Shown: positions 20,601 through 29,125 of the stretch, one piece after another
How the letters are laid out: each line of letters opens with the position of its first letter
How positions within the stretch are numbered: the first letter of the stretch is position 1
NCBI GenBank assembly: GCA_002633025.1
Contig: NMRB01000569.1
Span: 158,188-222,187, forward strand
DNA: 64,000 nucleotides
DNA from: Notospermus geniculatus
Taxonomy: Eukaryota > Nemertea > Pilidiophora > Heteronemertea > Lineidae
Direction of reading: 5' to 3'
Notes under the pieces: model-generated
Told to the model about the DNA's origin: nothing
The model's input: only the letters and a program-made list of their open reading frames with translations
Databases searched by the model: none
Position numbers and translations under genes: made by a program

Positions 20601-21775
20601 GCCTGGGGGTGTGGTGTCTGTGGTGAAATCCTGTCAACCATTCTCTTGACCTTAGACTGCTTCCCTGCCATGGCGGGCGCCATCTTAGACTTGAGTCTCT
20701 CGTTGTTCACCCCGTCGTTGACGCCGAACTTCATGTTTTGCGTGGCCACTGTGATGTTGTTGTTGTAACCTTGCACCGTGCCCATCTTCAGGACCATGTC
20801 GGCCGGTATCATGTACAGGTCAGGTGCCACGGCATAATTCAGTCGTGACTTCGTGTCGGTTATGGCGTCCTCGTACCGCTTGATCTCCTGAGGGAGTGAC
20901 AGGCTCTGTTCCTGGTTGATGCTGTCCTCGAGAAGCACTTTGAACTGGGCCTGGGCGTCGAGGGATGTGCCACCCGTGCCACTGATGGGCGCCCTAGTCT
21001 GGGCCTGGGCCCCGAGGATGCAGTAGACGTACGTCCTGAGACTGTCATTCAGCCTGACGATGCCAGCCTTGGTAAACCCCTTGCTTTCCTGAAGGAGGAA
21101 TGCAGTCCAGCCCGGATCAGTCTGGACGAGCTTGCCCAGCGGCGCCATGTGAAGCTTGCTGGCAAACGAGGGCGACTCGTCGGAGAAGTAGAAGTGCGAG
21201 CTGTGGTCAGCGTAGCCTGTCCCGTGAACCGGTGAGCCCCAGAGGTAGCTTGTGCCCAAGCCCCGATTGTCACCACCGCGGTACCTGAAGTCGGGATCAT
21301 TTGGAAGATTGAACTCTGTTCTCAGTTTGGCGTATCTAGCCTTGTCCAACCTGTTTTTCCACCTGTCGAAGTTATCGTCACCCGGGATGGGGCAGCCCAT
21401 CTGGTGCAATGCCTTCCTGATCTGGTAGTAGACGTGGAATCTGAAGAGCGAGGCCAGGAATGGATCTGCATGTTCCAGGTGGTCCTTGATCGACACACCG
21501 CACCCCGCGGTTGCACACCATACAGCCATGTTCAACTGATTCTGGTACAGGCCCATGTCGCAGGAGTGTAGCCACTTGTTGATGACGTTCTTGCTGTAGA
21601 AGGTCAGATTCTGGGATCGAAAGATGTCATAGGTCTTAGCCGTGAAACTCTGGCTGTCATTCGAGCAGCTGATCTCCAGATTGGTCAGCCTATGGGCCCA
21701 GTCACCCGACGCCTGGGTCTGCAGTATGGGATAGGTCAACCCGCGTGGTGCAAGAAATGTTGGAGGAAATGACAT
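20387..21775 (-). CDS. Polinton-type capsid-associated (putative minor capsid/penton-position) protein with C-terminal membrane anchor
   Basis: About 462 residues from MSFPPTFLAP, chosen over the ATG 42 bases upstream because it lies just behind the TATA-like site. The middle contains SQNLTFYSKNVINKW and FRFHVYYQIRKAL segments. Residues ~375-430 are P/Q-rich repeats of 'PQTPHPQAQAV' type, then a single membrane-like helix (KAYLALGLGAFIGLG) and YFKR. It is transcribed away from the major capsid gene with only 32 bases between the starts, so the two probably share a divergent promoter. The position suggests a structural protein; the exact role is inference. Confidence 0.6.
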   Translation of the reverse strand: MSFPPTFLAPRGLTYPILQTQASGDWAHRLTNLEISCSNDSQSFTAKTYDIFRSQNLTFYSKNVINKWLHSCDMGLYQNQLNMAVWCATAGCGVSIKDHLEHADPFLASLFRFHVYYQIRKALHQMGCPIPGDDNFDRWKNRLDKARYAKLRTEFNLPNDPDFRYRGGDNRGLGTSYLWGSPVHGTGYADHSSHFYFSDESPSFASKLHMAPLGKLVQTDPGWTAFLLQESKGFTKAGIVRLNDSLRTYVYCILGAQAQTRAPISGTGGTSLDAQAQFKVLLEDSINQEQSLSLPQEIKRYEDAITDTKSRLNYAVAPDLYMIPADMVLKMGTVQGYNNNITVATQNMKFGVNDGVNNERLKSKMAPAMAGKQSKVKRMVDRISPQTPHPQAKAIPQTPRPQAQAVPQPQAQAQAVPQTPHPQAQAVPQPQVSSDQSHSDNKAYLALGLGAFIGLGVTYFKR

Positions 21776-21807
21776 TTTTCTGACGCAATATATACTACAC
21801 AGCGAAA
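21776..21807. promoter_or_regulatory. 32-bp divergent promoter region between capsid genes
   Basis: Contains CAATATATACTACACAG. Read either way it gives a TATA-like word ~10-15 bases before a start codon. The plus-strand word ATATACTAC recurs at 23764 before another gene of the element. Confidence 0.55.
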
Positions 21808-23063
21808 ATGTCTGCATACGGCAACTTGCTTGATCCTGCTAGGCGTGAGAAGGTACCCTTGGGGGTCAAGGGTGAGCGACAGTATCACACCATCACGCAC
21901 AACCCTTCCAGCATCAAGGCTGGTGAGACTCTGTATGTCAGGGTCCCCAAATTGAGGAAGGATGTCCTCATAGTCCCAGGCAGCTTGAAGCTGACCTTCA
22001 ACCTGGCCAAGGCAGGCCACACAAACAACCATTTCGTGCAGAACGTGGGACGCAACCTCCAGGCTCGCGTGGTTGACAAGCTGGGTGGTGAGATCCTGTC
22101 TGACGTGAATCACTACAACCTCTATGCAACCTACAAGGACCTGTGGCTGCTGAGAAGCAGCGCAAAAATCTCATCATGCAGGGCATTGGGACGACCAACC
22201 TGAGGAGGCTCAGGGCTGGGGCGGGTAATGCCGACAGGACTGAGACGTCACACAATGCCGTCTTCAAAGCCTGTAGCTCGAAGCATTACATTCCGATCGA
22301 CTTTGAGGTGTACAGCAAGCACGGACCGTTCTACCCGAACGTGATCTCTGAGGACTTCATTCGCGAGATAACCTTCAACGACGCCAAGCAAGTGGTCACT
22401 GCGACAGACGCCGCCAACATGGGATACACCATCACCAACATCTGCATCGAGTATGAGACGGTACACTCCCCTGAGCTGGCCCGCCAGATTGAGGCCGACT
22501 ACATGAGCGGCGTGACCTTCTACTACGATTACGTGACCTATTTCAAAGCCAGCACGACGGGTACGGACCAGACCATCAACGTGAACGTCAACATCCCGAG
22601 GAGGTCGATGAAGGGTGTCCTTGTCTTCTTCCAGGAGGCAGCCGATGACGGAGAGTACGACTCGGAGGCGACCCCGTTCCAGAATCCCGACATCACAGAC
22701 GTTCAGGTGACCATCGAGGGGCTTGCAAACAAGGTGTACCCACAGGGCTTCAAGGCCCACCAGCAGTTGGACGAAGCTTCGAGGTACTTTATTCCCCGCC
22801 TCGCGGATGGCGCGAAAATGCTGGAGAGCCACATGGACATGGAGGAATACTACGGGAACGACAAGTATGCACTGTGGCTCGATCTCAGGTCGACCGAGGA
22901 TGGTCAGCTTCATGGGTCTGGACTGAGGCTGGTGAATACCAACGACGGGGTGCAACTCGCGATAACGAGGAGCACAGACACCAACCTGACCATGCACGTG
23001 TTTGTGGTTGCCGACGCCCAGATGAGTATCCAGAACAGGCAGCTCCACTCGGTCATGTTCTAA
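21808..23063 (+). pseudogene. MCP: Major capsid protein (double jelly-roll type), frameshifted
   Basis: Two frames together encode the Polinton-type major capsid protein. The first, from 21808, runs to about 22140; the second continues to 23063. The break lies near 22136-22145, where a one-base indel is enough to explain it. The second part has the family hallmarks: NIPRRSMKGVLVFFQE, QNPDITDVQVTIEG, NKVYPQGF, and a strand-rich end with LTMHVFVVADAQM. The protein would form the hexagonal shell capsomers. The downstream frame is long and clean, so the break is recent or a sequencing error. No joined sequence is given here. Confidence 0.85.
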
Positions 23064-23084
23064 TTCTCGGGCTCTTAGTATAGG

Positions 23085-23702
23085 ATGGAGCTGTGGCCCT
23101 CCCTGCCATTCAACCTCGTGGTCTCCGGGATAACTAACTGCGGCAAGAGCCGCTTCACCCTCGACCTCCTCCAGACCGCCTTCAAGGGCCGGTTCGACAG
23201 AATTGTCATCTTCTGCCCGACGTTCCGCGAGAATAAGGCCTACGAGCGGAGGTGGGTGCTTACCGACCCCGACGTCATTGTGCTCCCCCCAGCCGGGGTC
23301 AGGGACAACCTCAACTCGCTCCTGAGGACGTGCAGCGAGACCTACGGCGGGACTGGAGACAACGTCCTCTTCCTGATCGACGACTGCGCCAACCAGAAAG
23401 AGGCGAAGGTGAAGTCCTGCGAACTGACCAGGCTCGCTTTCTCTGGTCGGCACCTGGGCATATCGGTCTGGTTCATCACCCAGAAGTACAACGCCATCGT
23501 CAAGGACTTCAGGGACAACATAAGAGCGCTGGTCCTGTTCTACGAGAAGGACGAGGACTCCCTCAAAGCTGCTCTGTCCGAGAACGGGGTCATCCCCAAG
23601 GATAACAGACAATCGGTCGTCGAGTGGTTGAAGAAAGGGAAGAAGTCCAAACTGGTGATGAGACTTGAACACCCTTACACTTACGATGTGGTGGATCGTT
23701 GA
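23085..23702 (+). CDS. ATP: FtsK/HerA-type DNA packaging ATPase
   Basis: 205 residues. Walker A is SGITNCGKSRF (residues 14-24), Walker B is NVLFLIDDCAN (about 92-102), and a conserved WFITQKYNAIVKDFRDN stretch near 142-158 matches the sensor/arginine region of this family. In Polintons and related viruses this enzyme pumps DNA into the capsid. It starts 21 bases after the capsid stop, and a 'tagtatagg' word touches its ATG. The frame is intact and the length normal for the family. Confidence 0.92.
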   Translation: MELWPSLPFNLVVSGITNCGKSRFTLDLLQTAFKGRFDRIVIFCPTFRENKAYERRWVLTDPDVIVLPPAGVRDNLNSLLRTCSETYGGTGDNVLFLIDDCANQKEAKVKSCELTRLAFSGRHLGISVWFITQKYNAIVKDFRDNIRALVLFYEKDEDSLKAALSENGVIPKDNRQSVVEWLKKGKKSKLVMRLEHPYTYDVVDR

Positions 23703-23762
23703 CCTGGTCGAACTTGGCCTGAAATTCATCCTGTGGCTGCACGTTATCATTTTCCTACGCAA

Positions 23763-23772
23763 GATATACTAC
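23763..23772 (+). promoter_or_regulatory. TATA-like word before small virion-type gene
   Basis: GATATACTAC ends 12 bases before the ATG at 23785 and matches the ATATACTAC word in the capsid divergent promoter. Confidence 0.4.
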
Positions 23773-23784
23773 ATTGCGTGCAAC

Positions 23785-24288
23785 ATGGCTGACACTCAGA
23801 AGGTTTTGGACGATGCCCTTGCCGAACTTGGGCTAGATGATGAGGAGGGGCCCCCAGATGCGAGTGAGCATCGCACGGCCCTGGTTGGTCTCTCGCAGAG
23901 TGGTCTGCTGCAGAAGATCGGGATCAAGAAGACCGAATCGCAGATCACCTCGATGTCTGACATTGAGGTCGAGAAGGTGTACAGCGAGTACCAGAGGCGG
24001 TACACCGCATGCGTGTCGGACGATGTTGTGAGCAACATCCTCTATGGCTACGCATCCTTCTGCCAATGGCTTGCCCCGGGTACCGAGAAGGAGAAGCTGG
24101 CAAAAGAGCTTCAAGAGAACTTCGTCGTTGGGGCTGAGATAAAGAAGCAGCTTGGGCGGTTTGGTATGGCACTGTCCCCGTGGCTGGCAGTGGCCAATGC
24201 CGCAGTCATCACAGCTAAGAATATCGACCTGAAGAAGAAGGACGACCAGGCTGAGGCACCGCCTGACCAGACCACCAGTGCTGACTAG
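23785..24288 (+). CDS. Small conserved Polinton-type protein (putative virion component)
   Basis: 167 residues from MADTQKVLDD. An upstream in-frame extension to 23665 overlaps the ATPase gene and is ignored because a TATA-like word lies just ahead of this ATG. Features are an acidic N-terminus, 'SDIEVEKVYSEYQRRYT' near residue 58, a mid-length helical region, and a hydrophobic SPWLAVANAAVITAK segment near 140. The 'VEKVYSEYQRRY' type of motif recurs in Polinton/adintovirus small ORFs as I know them, but the function is not established. The tail codons lie in a short 'gaccagaccact' repeat. Confidence 0.6.
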   Translation: MADTQKVLDDALAELGLDDEEGPPDASEHRTALVGLSQSGLLQKIGIKKTESQITSMSDIEVEKVYSEYQRRYTACVSDDVVSNILYGYASFCQWLAPGTEKEKLAKELQENFVVGAEIKKQLGRFGMALSPWLAVANAAVITAKNIDLKKKDDQAEAPPDQTTSAD

Positions 24289-24352
24289 GACCAGACCACT
24301 AGTGGTGACTAGGACTAGTCGACTGGTGCTGACTAGGACCAGACCACTAGTC
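24262..24352. repeat. Short direct repeats of GACCAGACCACTAGTG type
   Basis: Three to four imperfect ~30-bp copies span the end of the preceding gene and the following spacer. They probably arose by slippage. Confidence 0.65.
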
Positions 24353-24384
24353 CGTGCGGAGATTTTCCACAGTTGTGTATAGAG

Positions 24385-24777
24385 ATGGATCCTGAAGAAG
24401 TGGACAACGGAGCTGTCATTGAGAAGGTGACATCGGGCAAGGCAAAGGCCCCTGGCCGTGTGGACTGGGGCACGAAGATAGCTGCGCTCGCAAAAGCTCA
24501 CAAGGAAGAGAAGGCAGCCACAAAAAGGGGTGAGGTTAAGCATGCCGCTGAAGAGACGCATGTCAATAAGGGCAAGCCAAAGGAGGCAAAGACAGATATG
24601 TGTGCCTGGATAGCCGCGGGCACGCTTGCCATCGGAATCGCAGCGCTCTACTACCAAAGAAGAGCTGCCCTTCAGGAGGCACCCAGCCCAGTCCAGCGTT
24701 GTGATGTGGTCCACGAGCAGCAGGAGAAAGCACAACCGCCTCCGAAGAAGGTGTCGAGGATAGTGGAGATGCAGTAA
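24385..24777 (+). CDS. Small basic protein with one membrane segment
   Basis: 130 residues. The N-terminal half is charged and helical (RVDWGTKIAALAKAHKEEK), and a single membrane segment lies at about 72-92 (CAWIAAGTLAIGIAALYY). A proline/glutamine-rich basic tail follows. The RVxWGxKxxxLxKxxKE pattern followed by a membrane helix is a recurring layout among small Polinton proteins, where it may sit at the capsid vertex or inside the virion; this is inference. GTGTATAG lies two bases before the ATG. Confidence 0.55.
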   Translation: MDPEEVDNGAVIEKVTSGKAKAPGRVDWGTKIAALAKAHKEEKAATKRGEVKHAAEETHVNKGKPKEAKTDMCAWIAAGTLAIGIAALYYQRRAALQEAPSPVQRCDVVHEQQEKAQPPPKKVSRIVEMQ

Positions 24778-24790
24778 GATTTTCGCCCCG

Positions 24791-24800
24791 GTTATATAAC
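24791..24800 (+). promoter_or_regulatory. TATA-like palindrome before small membrane-protein gene
   Basis: GTTATATAAC is a 10-bp palindrome three bases before the ATG at 24804. Confidence 0.4.
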
Positions 24801-24803
24801 AAC

Positions 24804-25043
24804 ATGGCTGACGCACCTAGTACGAAGAACATAGCAAACCTGCTGTACCACTCCGCAGTATTGAGTGGACTGACAGTCGCATATTCCATGCTGGGAAAGA
24901 AGCTGATGAGCTTCAACGTGGGGAACCCATCGAATGCCGACCTGACGGAAGCGCTGAAGCTCTCCGCTGCTGTTTCGGCTGCCATGGTCACGAAGGACTA
25001 CCTTGAGAAGTCAAAGATTCTGCCTCCTGATATAGGCAACTGA
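24804..25043 (+). CDS. Small two-helix membrane protein, Polinton-type
   Basis: 79 residues with two hydrophobic helices (about 10-30 LLYHSAVLSGLTVAYSML and 46-66 LKLSAAVSAAMVTKDYL). Small hydrophobic proteins of this size ending in 'VTKDYL' occur beside the ATPase in Polinton-type elements as I know them. A structural or membrane role is likely but unproven. Its stop is two bases before the next start codon, which suggests compact packing. Confidence 0.5.
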   Translation: MADAPSTKNIANLLYHSAVLSGLTVAYSMLGKKLMSFNVGNPSNADLTEALKLSAAVSAAMVTKDYLEKSKILPPDIGN

Positions 25044-25045
25044 TC

Positions 25046-25468
25046 ATGGCGACAGCAGCTGTGATACTGGGTGGTGCCATTGCTAATGCGGTGGCATTCA
25101 CCGGAGGCAATGCCATCTACAAAGCGGTCAAGGGAGGTCCCGATCCCGAAAAAGAAAGAGAGCGGCACGACAAAGCCATCGAGGCCCTAAACAAAGCCAC
25201 CGTTGAATGGAACGAGAAGAGACAGCAGACCCTTGACTTTGTCAACAGACGACTGAGACGCGAGGGTCAGAGTGAGACAGACTTTGATGACGTTGATGAT
25301 GCCCTGTCCCTCTACAACAGAACCCACACTCAGGACAGCATGATCATGAAACCCCGGCCAACCCTGGCCGATTTCTACCAGCCCAGCGAATCGCAGAAGA
25401 ACTACGAATACGCCTTCATTGCAGGTACAGTCGCCGTCTCGGGTCTGATGGCTTACAAATTCCTCTAA
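25046..25468 (+). CDS. Polinton-type conserved small virion protein
   Basis: 140 residues. It opens with a hydrophobic AVILGGAIANAVAFTGGNAIY segment, then RHDKAIEALNKATVEWNEKR and LDFVNRRLRREG. A 'FDDVDDALSLY' stretch, KPTLADFYQPS-like KPRPTLADFYQPSESQKNYE, and a second membrane segment at the C-terminus follow. This layout is one I recognise from Polinton/adintovirus genomes, where it is a presumed virion component. The frame is intact. Confidence 0.65.
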   Translation: MATAAVILGGAIANAVAFTGGNAIYKAVKGGPDPEKERERHDKAIEALNKATVEWNEKRQQTLDFVNRRLRREGQSETDFDDVDDALSLYNRTHTQDSMIMKPRPTLADFYQPSESQKNYEYAFIAGTVAVSGLMAYKFL

Positions 25469-25494
25469 CCTAAAAAAGCCTCCTTTTTCCGCCC

Positions 25495-25952
25495 ATAGAG
25501 ATTTGGGCCGCCATTTAGAGATTTGGGCCGCCATTTAGAGATTGGGGGCTGGCAATGGAGGACGTGTACGGATATAGCCTGCCTTGGCAGGAGGATGTTG
25601 AGTGGATGATGAGGGTGATGAGCCCAACAATGCTTTACGAACGCCGGGAGACCCTCGAGGTCCTCGGTGAGGATGTGGCCAGGGAGCTGCTGGGCATTGT
25701 ACCCGATCAACTGACTCCGGTTGACGTTGATGGCACACCGGTGGATGGCACACCGGTGGATGGCACACCGGCAGTCACTGTCTTTGGGACGGCGTACATG
25801 CGCCAGGAAAGACTTGAGGCCTTTCTGAAAATGGTCAGGAAGGAGACCATCTTTGGGCCACCAGAGGGCTGGTATCTGGACCAGACCATCAAAGAGATAT
25901 GGGCCGCCATTTAGAGATTTGGGCCACACCATTTAGAGATTGAGGGCTGGCA
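25495..25952. repeat. ~400-bp tandem gene duplication with repeated GCCGCCATTTAGAGATT leaders
   Basis: The leader 'ccatttagagattgrgggctggcaatggagg' occurs at 25531 and 25929, and two extra 'gccgccatttagagatttg' copies lie at 25489-25530. The coding parts downstream are near-identical for ~110 codons. Confidence 0.85.
25555..25914 (+). CDS. First, truncated copy of a duplicated Polinton gene
   Basis: 119 residues. From residue ~14 (EDVEWMMRV) to DQTIK it parallels the second copy at 25953. It differs by an N-terminal YGYSLPWQ insert, three VDGTP repeats (15-bp repeats at 25728-25770) and small changes. After DQTIK it reads into the duplicated leader and stops, losing the conserved C-terminal half. 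It is therefore probably a non-functional or altered by-product of the tandem duplication. No TATA-like word precedes it. Confidence 0.6.
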   Translation: MEDVYGYSLPWQEDVEWMMRVMSPTMLYERRETLEVLGEDVARELLGIVPDQLTPVDVDGTPVDGTPVDGTPAVTVFGTAYMRQERLEAFLKMVRKETIFGPPEGWYLDQTIKEIWAAI

Positions 25953-26438
25953 ATGGAGGACGTTGAGTGGATGATGAGGGTGATAAGCCCAACAACGCTT
26001 TACGAACGCCGGGAGACCCTCGAGGTCCTCGGTGAGGATGTGGCCAGGGAGCTGCTGGGCATTGTACCCGATCAACTGACTCCGGTTGATGACACAGCCA
26101 CTGTCTTTAGGACGGCGTACAAGCGCCAGGAAAGACTTAAGGTCTTTCTGAAAATGGTCAGGAAGGAGACCCCAGAGGGCTGGAAACTGGACCAGACCAT
26201 CAAGTGCTTCTTTGGCGCCCTCTTCGAGCTGTGCGACAGCAAGTTCAACTTGAGTGGACAGCGGAAGAATTTCCTCTCGTATGGCTATTTCGTCAATAGG
26301 ATCCTGGAGCTTCACCAGAGGCATGACCTGTTGGACAGGCTTGCTATAAGAGAGCCCACAACCCCAAGTGTCAGACGCAACAACGCCCGCCTTTGGCAGA
26401 TGTACTTGGAAGAAATTCGGCCCAAGTGTATAGCTTGA
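25953..26438 (+). CDS. Second, full-length copy of a duplicated Polinton gene
   Basis: 161 residues. The N-terminal 90 residues are helical and acidic. The C-terminal half holds CDSKFNLSGQRKNFLSYGYF and LELHQRHDLLDRL, then a basic end. The 'RKNFLxYxY' pattern with a preceding 'F..L' stretch faintly recalls the C-terminal part of VLTF-3-like late transcription factors of large DNA viruses, but the zinc-binding part is absent and I cannot confirm it. The gene sits between virion-type genes and the last ORF. Confidence 0.5.
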   Translation: MEDVEWMMRVISPTTLYERRETLEVLGEDVARELLGIVPDQLTPVDDTATVFRTAYKRQERLKVFLKMVRKETPEGWKLDQTIKCFFGALFELCDSKFNLSGQRKNFLSYGYFVNRILELHQRHDLLDRLAIREPTTPSVRRNNARLWQMYLEEIRPKCIA

Positions 26439-26440
26439 AG

Positions 26441-27108
26441 ATGGCAGATGACATCGAATGGGACGACAGCGGAGAGAAAACTGGGCTGGTGACGAGATCT
26501 ATGATGACGACGCGACCCATGAAGAGGTACCCATGTTGCCGATGGGTGGAACTGGCCTTCAGACTGAAATGCAAGAGCCGTCGGGCCGGCCGGCCGACCG
26601 CTGGCAAGATCTTAAGGAATCGTTCATCAAGGAGCTACATAAGAAGTGGCCAGATGGCAAACCCTCGGATTTTCTAGCACTACAGCTTGAGCGCAAGGGC
26701 GACGGGGTGTGGTATTACAAGACTGAGCTGGCAGGCAAGGAGGTCGAGGTTAAGCTAACGGGTCGCGGTGGCAAGATCTTAGCCAGGTCGACCATTGAAA
26801 GGGCCAGAGGTGGAAGGGACTTCTTCCAGGCGTTGAATGCCGAACCGTCCAGGGAGAGGCCACCCATTCCCCTGGAACCTAGGGTCGTCCTGAGACAGGA
26901 CGTGGAGCAGATAGAGATGAAGGTTCTCAGTGGCAAGCTTGACGACCTTGAGCTACAACAGGAAATGGAGACAGTGATAGACAATCCCGACGCACCCCTA
27001 ACCGCGGACGACAGGAGGGAGTTGCGAGGCGCGGCAACCACGCTCGCCAGTACATCGAGCAAGATCAAGTCGGCAAACGTCAACTTTGAATGGGCATCCA
27101 AAGAGAGA
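26441..27108 (+). pseudogene. Polinton-type conserved ORF, frameshifted and truncated at the element's right edge
   Basis: The start MADDIEWDDSGE lies 14 bases behind GTGTATAG. After ~12 codons the frame shifts at an A-run near 26476-26480, and the continuation is open to 27180. Residues encoded at about 26600-26830 (DLKESFIKELHKKWPDG, ELAGKEVEVKLTGRGGK, STIERARGGRDFF) match a family common in Polintons/adintoviruses, usually with 'LALSTIKRxxGGVDF'. A coiled-coil region follows. Near 27108 the composition drops to AT-rich and the remaining codons look random, so the 3' end is lost. Confidence 0.6.
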
Positions 27109-27110
27109 TA

Positions 27111-28476
27111 TTCTGAAAATATGAATATCTCGGCCCAGTTAAAGCAAAAAGTTCCAAAATTTTGTAAGCCCATATTCTGAGGTTAGCTTTAACTAATGGC
27201 ATCAAAATTTCCTGAAAAACACGAAAATCTCAAACTATCAAAATTTTGATAATCTCAAATATCTCAGCAACCACTTGAGATATTTTGATGAAACAAAGCC
27301 CAAAATCCTTAGAAAGTTCCATTCTATCAAAACTGCAACAAAAGTCAAAAAACAATTCCATAATAAAAATGTTGATTTTTAGGGAGTTTTCTAATGAGTT
27401 ATTACATAATTATGATATTTCCAAATTTCCAAAATTTTGATGCAGAAATATGACCAAGGTTATATACTTTCATGTGGTACAAACCGCATGAAAATTGGCC
27501 CAGTAGTATTTGAAATATTCAAGGTAGTAGGTGTAGATAAACTAATGTCAATGACTGTACATGTATTTCATTCTGTATGTATTCTACCACCAGTGTGCAT
27601 TTCACTCTTTATGTACTTGTATACATCTTACTCCTTATTTATTGACTTCACACACATGTATATGTATAGGTACAACCAATACACCATTCATCCTTTATTT
27701 CATCCTGTATGTAGTCTACCACCTGTTTGCTTTTCACTCCTTGTACTTGTATACATCTCGCTCCTTACTTATTAAGTTATCTCATACACACGTACATGTA
27801 TAGGTACAACCAATACACCATTCATCCTTTATTTCATTCTATGTAGCCTATTCTACCACCTGTTTGCATTTCACTTTTTACACTTGTGTACATCCCGCTC
27901 CTTATTTATTATGTCACACATATGTATAGGTACAACCAGCATACCATTCTCGCTTTCTGTTTCTGTTTCATCTTGTATTTATTCCACCGCTGGTGTGTAT
28001 TTCACTTGCTATGTACTAAGTTACACCATGTACTCAGTTACTCCACGTACTACTCCCACGAGACCCTCTGTATATACCGTATGTTTTGTTCGTCTTATGT
28101 ACATACTCTACTCCGTCTTCCTTTCTTAATATTTGCATTTGTATCTTCCAAATAGGGCCACTAATGCCTCGGCGTTGGCCCTTCTTCTTGTATTATTTTC
28201 TTATATTGTTAATAAACTTAATAATAATAATAAAAAACTTTAAATGCCAGTTGAATGAAATGGTTATGTGAGTAGTCATGCATGTCCAACCATTTTCATT
28301 CTCACAGGCAATGTATGTGCAGCAGCCGCCACGTGTTTGGCTGTGCTCTGCCTACTAGGCTAGTTGAATGAAATGGGTATATGCACGTGTCCAACCCCAT
28401 ACCTAACCAATTGTAGTGGTAGCAATGGTAAGATAAGAAAGAAGTGGTACATGTATGATATTACTGCATTAACTTA
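27111..28476. repeat. AT-rich flank with ~110-130-bp tandem units (about 27540-28000)
   Basis: Units share 'tacaaccaatacaccattc', 'atcctttatttcattctat' and 'accacctgtttgcatttcac', three to four copies with drift. ORFs read here are repeat products. The part from 28200 has 'taataataataataaaaaa' and two copies of 'agttgaatgaaatggk'. No gene recognised. Confidence 0.65.
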
Positions 28477-28628
28477 CAGGGTGACCCAAAAAAAGCTGCC
28501 CCCGTAAAAATGTTACTAAATCCTACAAAGATCCGTGAAATTTGTTCAAATTTGGTACAGTTGCACTTCAGACTGTGGATGATCTTCCCACAAAGTTTTA
28601 GCCATCTGAGTCAGTTTGTATAGAAATT

Positions 28629-29125
28629 CTACGTTCGTTCCAAAATGTGCTCCAAATGGCGTCCTCGGCGTTGCAGGCACACTTGCATACGTAGCGCAAA
28701 ATTGTCATTGACTCGCACACATTCCTCCTTGGGGATTTGCCTGATTTTTGTTGTGATTGCTGCCTTCAGTTCACCAATTGTTTGAGGATTGTTCTCATAC
28801 ACATTATCCTTGGGATACCCCACAGATAAAATCTGGTTGATTCAAGTCCGGTGAATAATGCGCTGCCCACTCAACGTCGCACCTCCTGCTGATGAGTCGG
28901 TCTTCAAATCACTCTCTCAGCCAGGCTAAGGACACATCTGATGTGTGAGGGGTGGCCCCGTCTTGCTGGAACACTGTTCATCTCGATCTATACCTCTGCA
29001 TCGTCCCAATGACGTCCAAAACGTCTTCAGTAGGCCTACTGCCACATAGCGCTCTGTGTTCACCGTTTGAGCTCGCTCATTTTTATCCTCGAACCAATAT
29101 GGGCCAATGACGCCATGTTTCGAAA
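28629..29125 (-). pseudogene. Broken mariner-type transposase (C-terminal part)
   Basis: The minus strand encodes VIGPYWFEDKNERAQTVNTE, a degraded 'FQQDGATxHT' block, EWAAHYSPDLNQPDF and KDNVYENNPQTIGELK, ending near HLEHIL. These are segments of an IS630/Tc1/mariner transposase including the second catalytic Asp and the 'SPDLNPxD' region. Several frame changes split it. The N-terminal DNA-binding half is absent, replaced by the inverted second copy of the tail. Confidence 0.8.

Larger units (their letters stand above)
15120..27110. mobile_element. Polinton/Maverick-type virus-like element, right-truncated, GC-rich
   Basis: A block distinctly richer in GC than both flanks carries a B-family polymerase fusion, retroviral-type integrase, major capsid protein, packaging ATPase and several small virion-type ORFs. 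That is the gene set of Polintons/adintoviruses, which integrate into host DNA and may form virions. The left edge abuts a LINE fragment. The right edge is an abrupt change to AT-rich sequence inside the last ORF. No terminal inverted repeats can be found and no adenain-like protease is seen, so the copy is incomplete. Two frameshifts are visible. Gene order differs from textbook Polintons: integrase lies directly behind the polymerase, tail to tail. Confidence 0.9.

Noticed and set aside
22248-23762. 504-residue minus-strand ORF
   Set aside because: It is the antisense shadow of the capsid and ATPase genes, made possible by high GC; its composition is H/V/R-biased with no domain.
23833-24816. 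327-residue minus-strand ORF
   Set aside because: Antisense of three small Polinton genes; leucine-rich noise from codon structure.
27437-28155. ORFs rich in C, Y, S and F suggesting membrane proteins
   Set aside because: They come from the 110-130-bp tandem repeat and repeat the same peptide.
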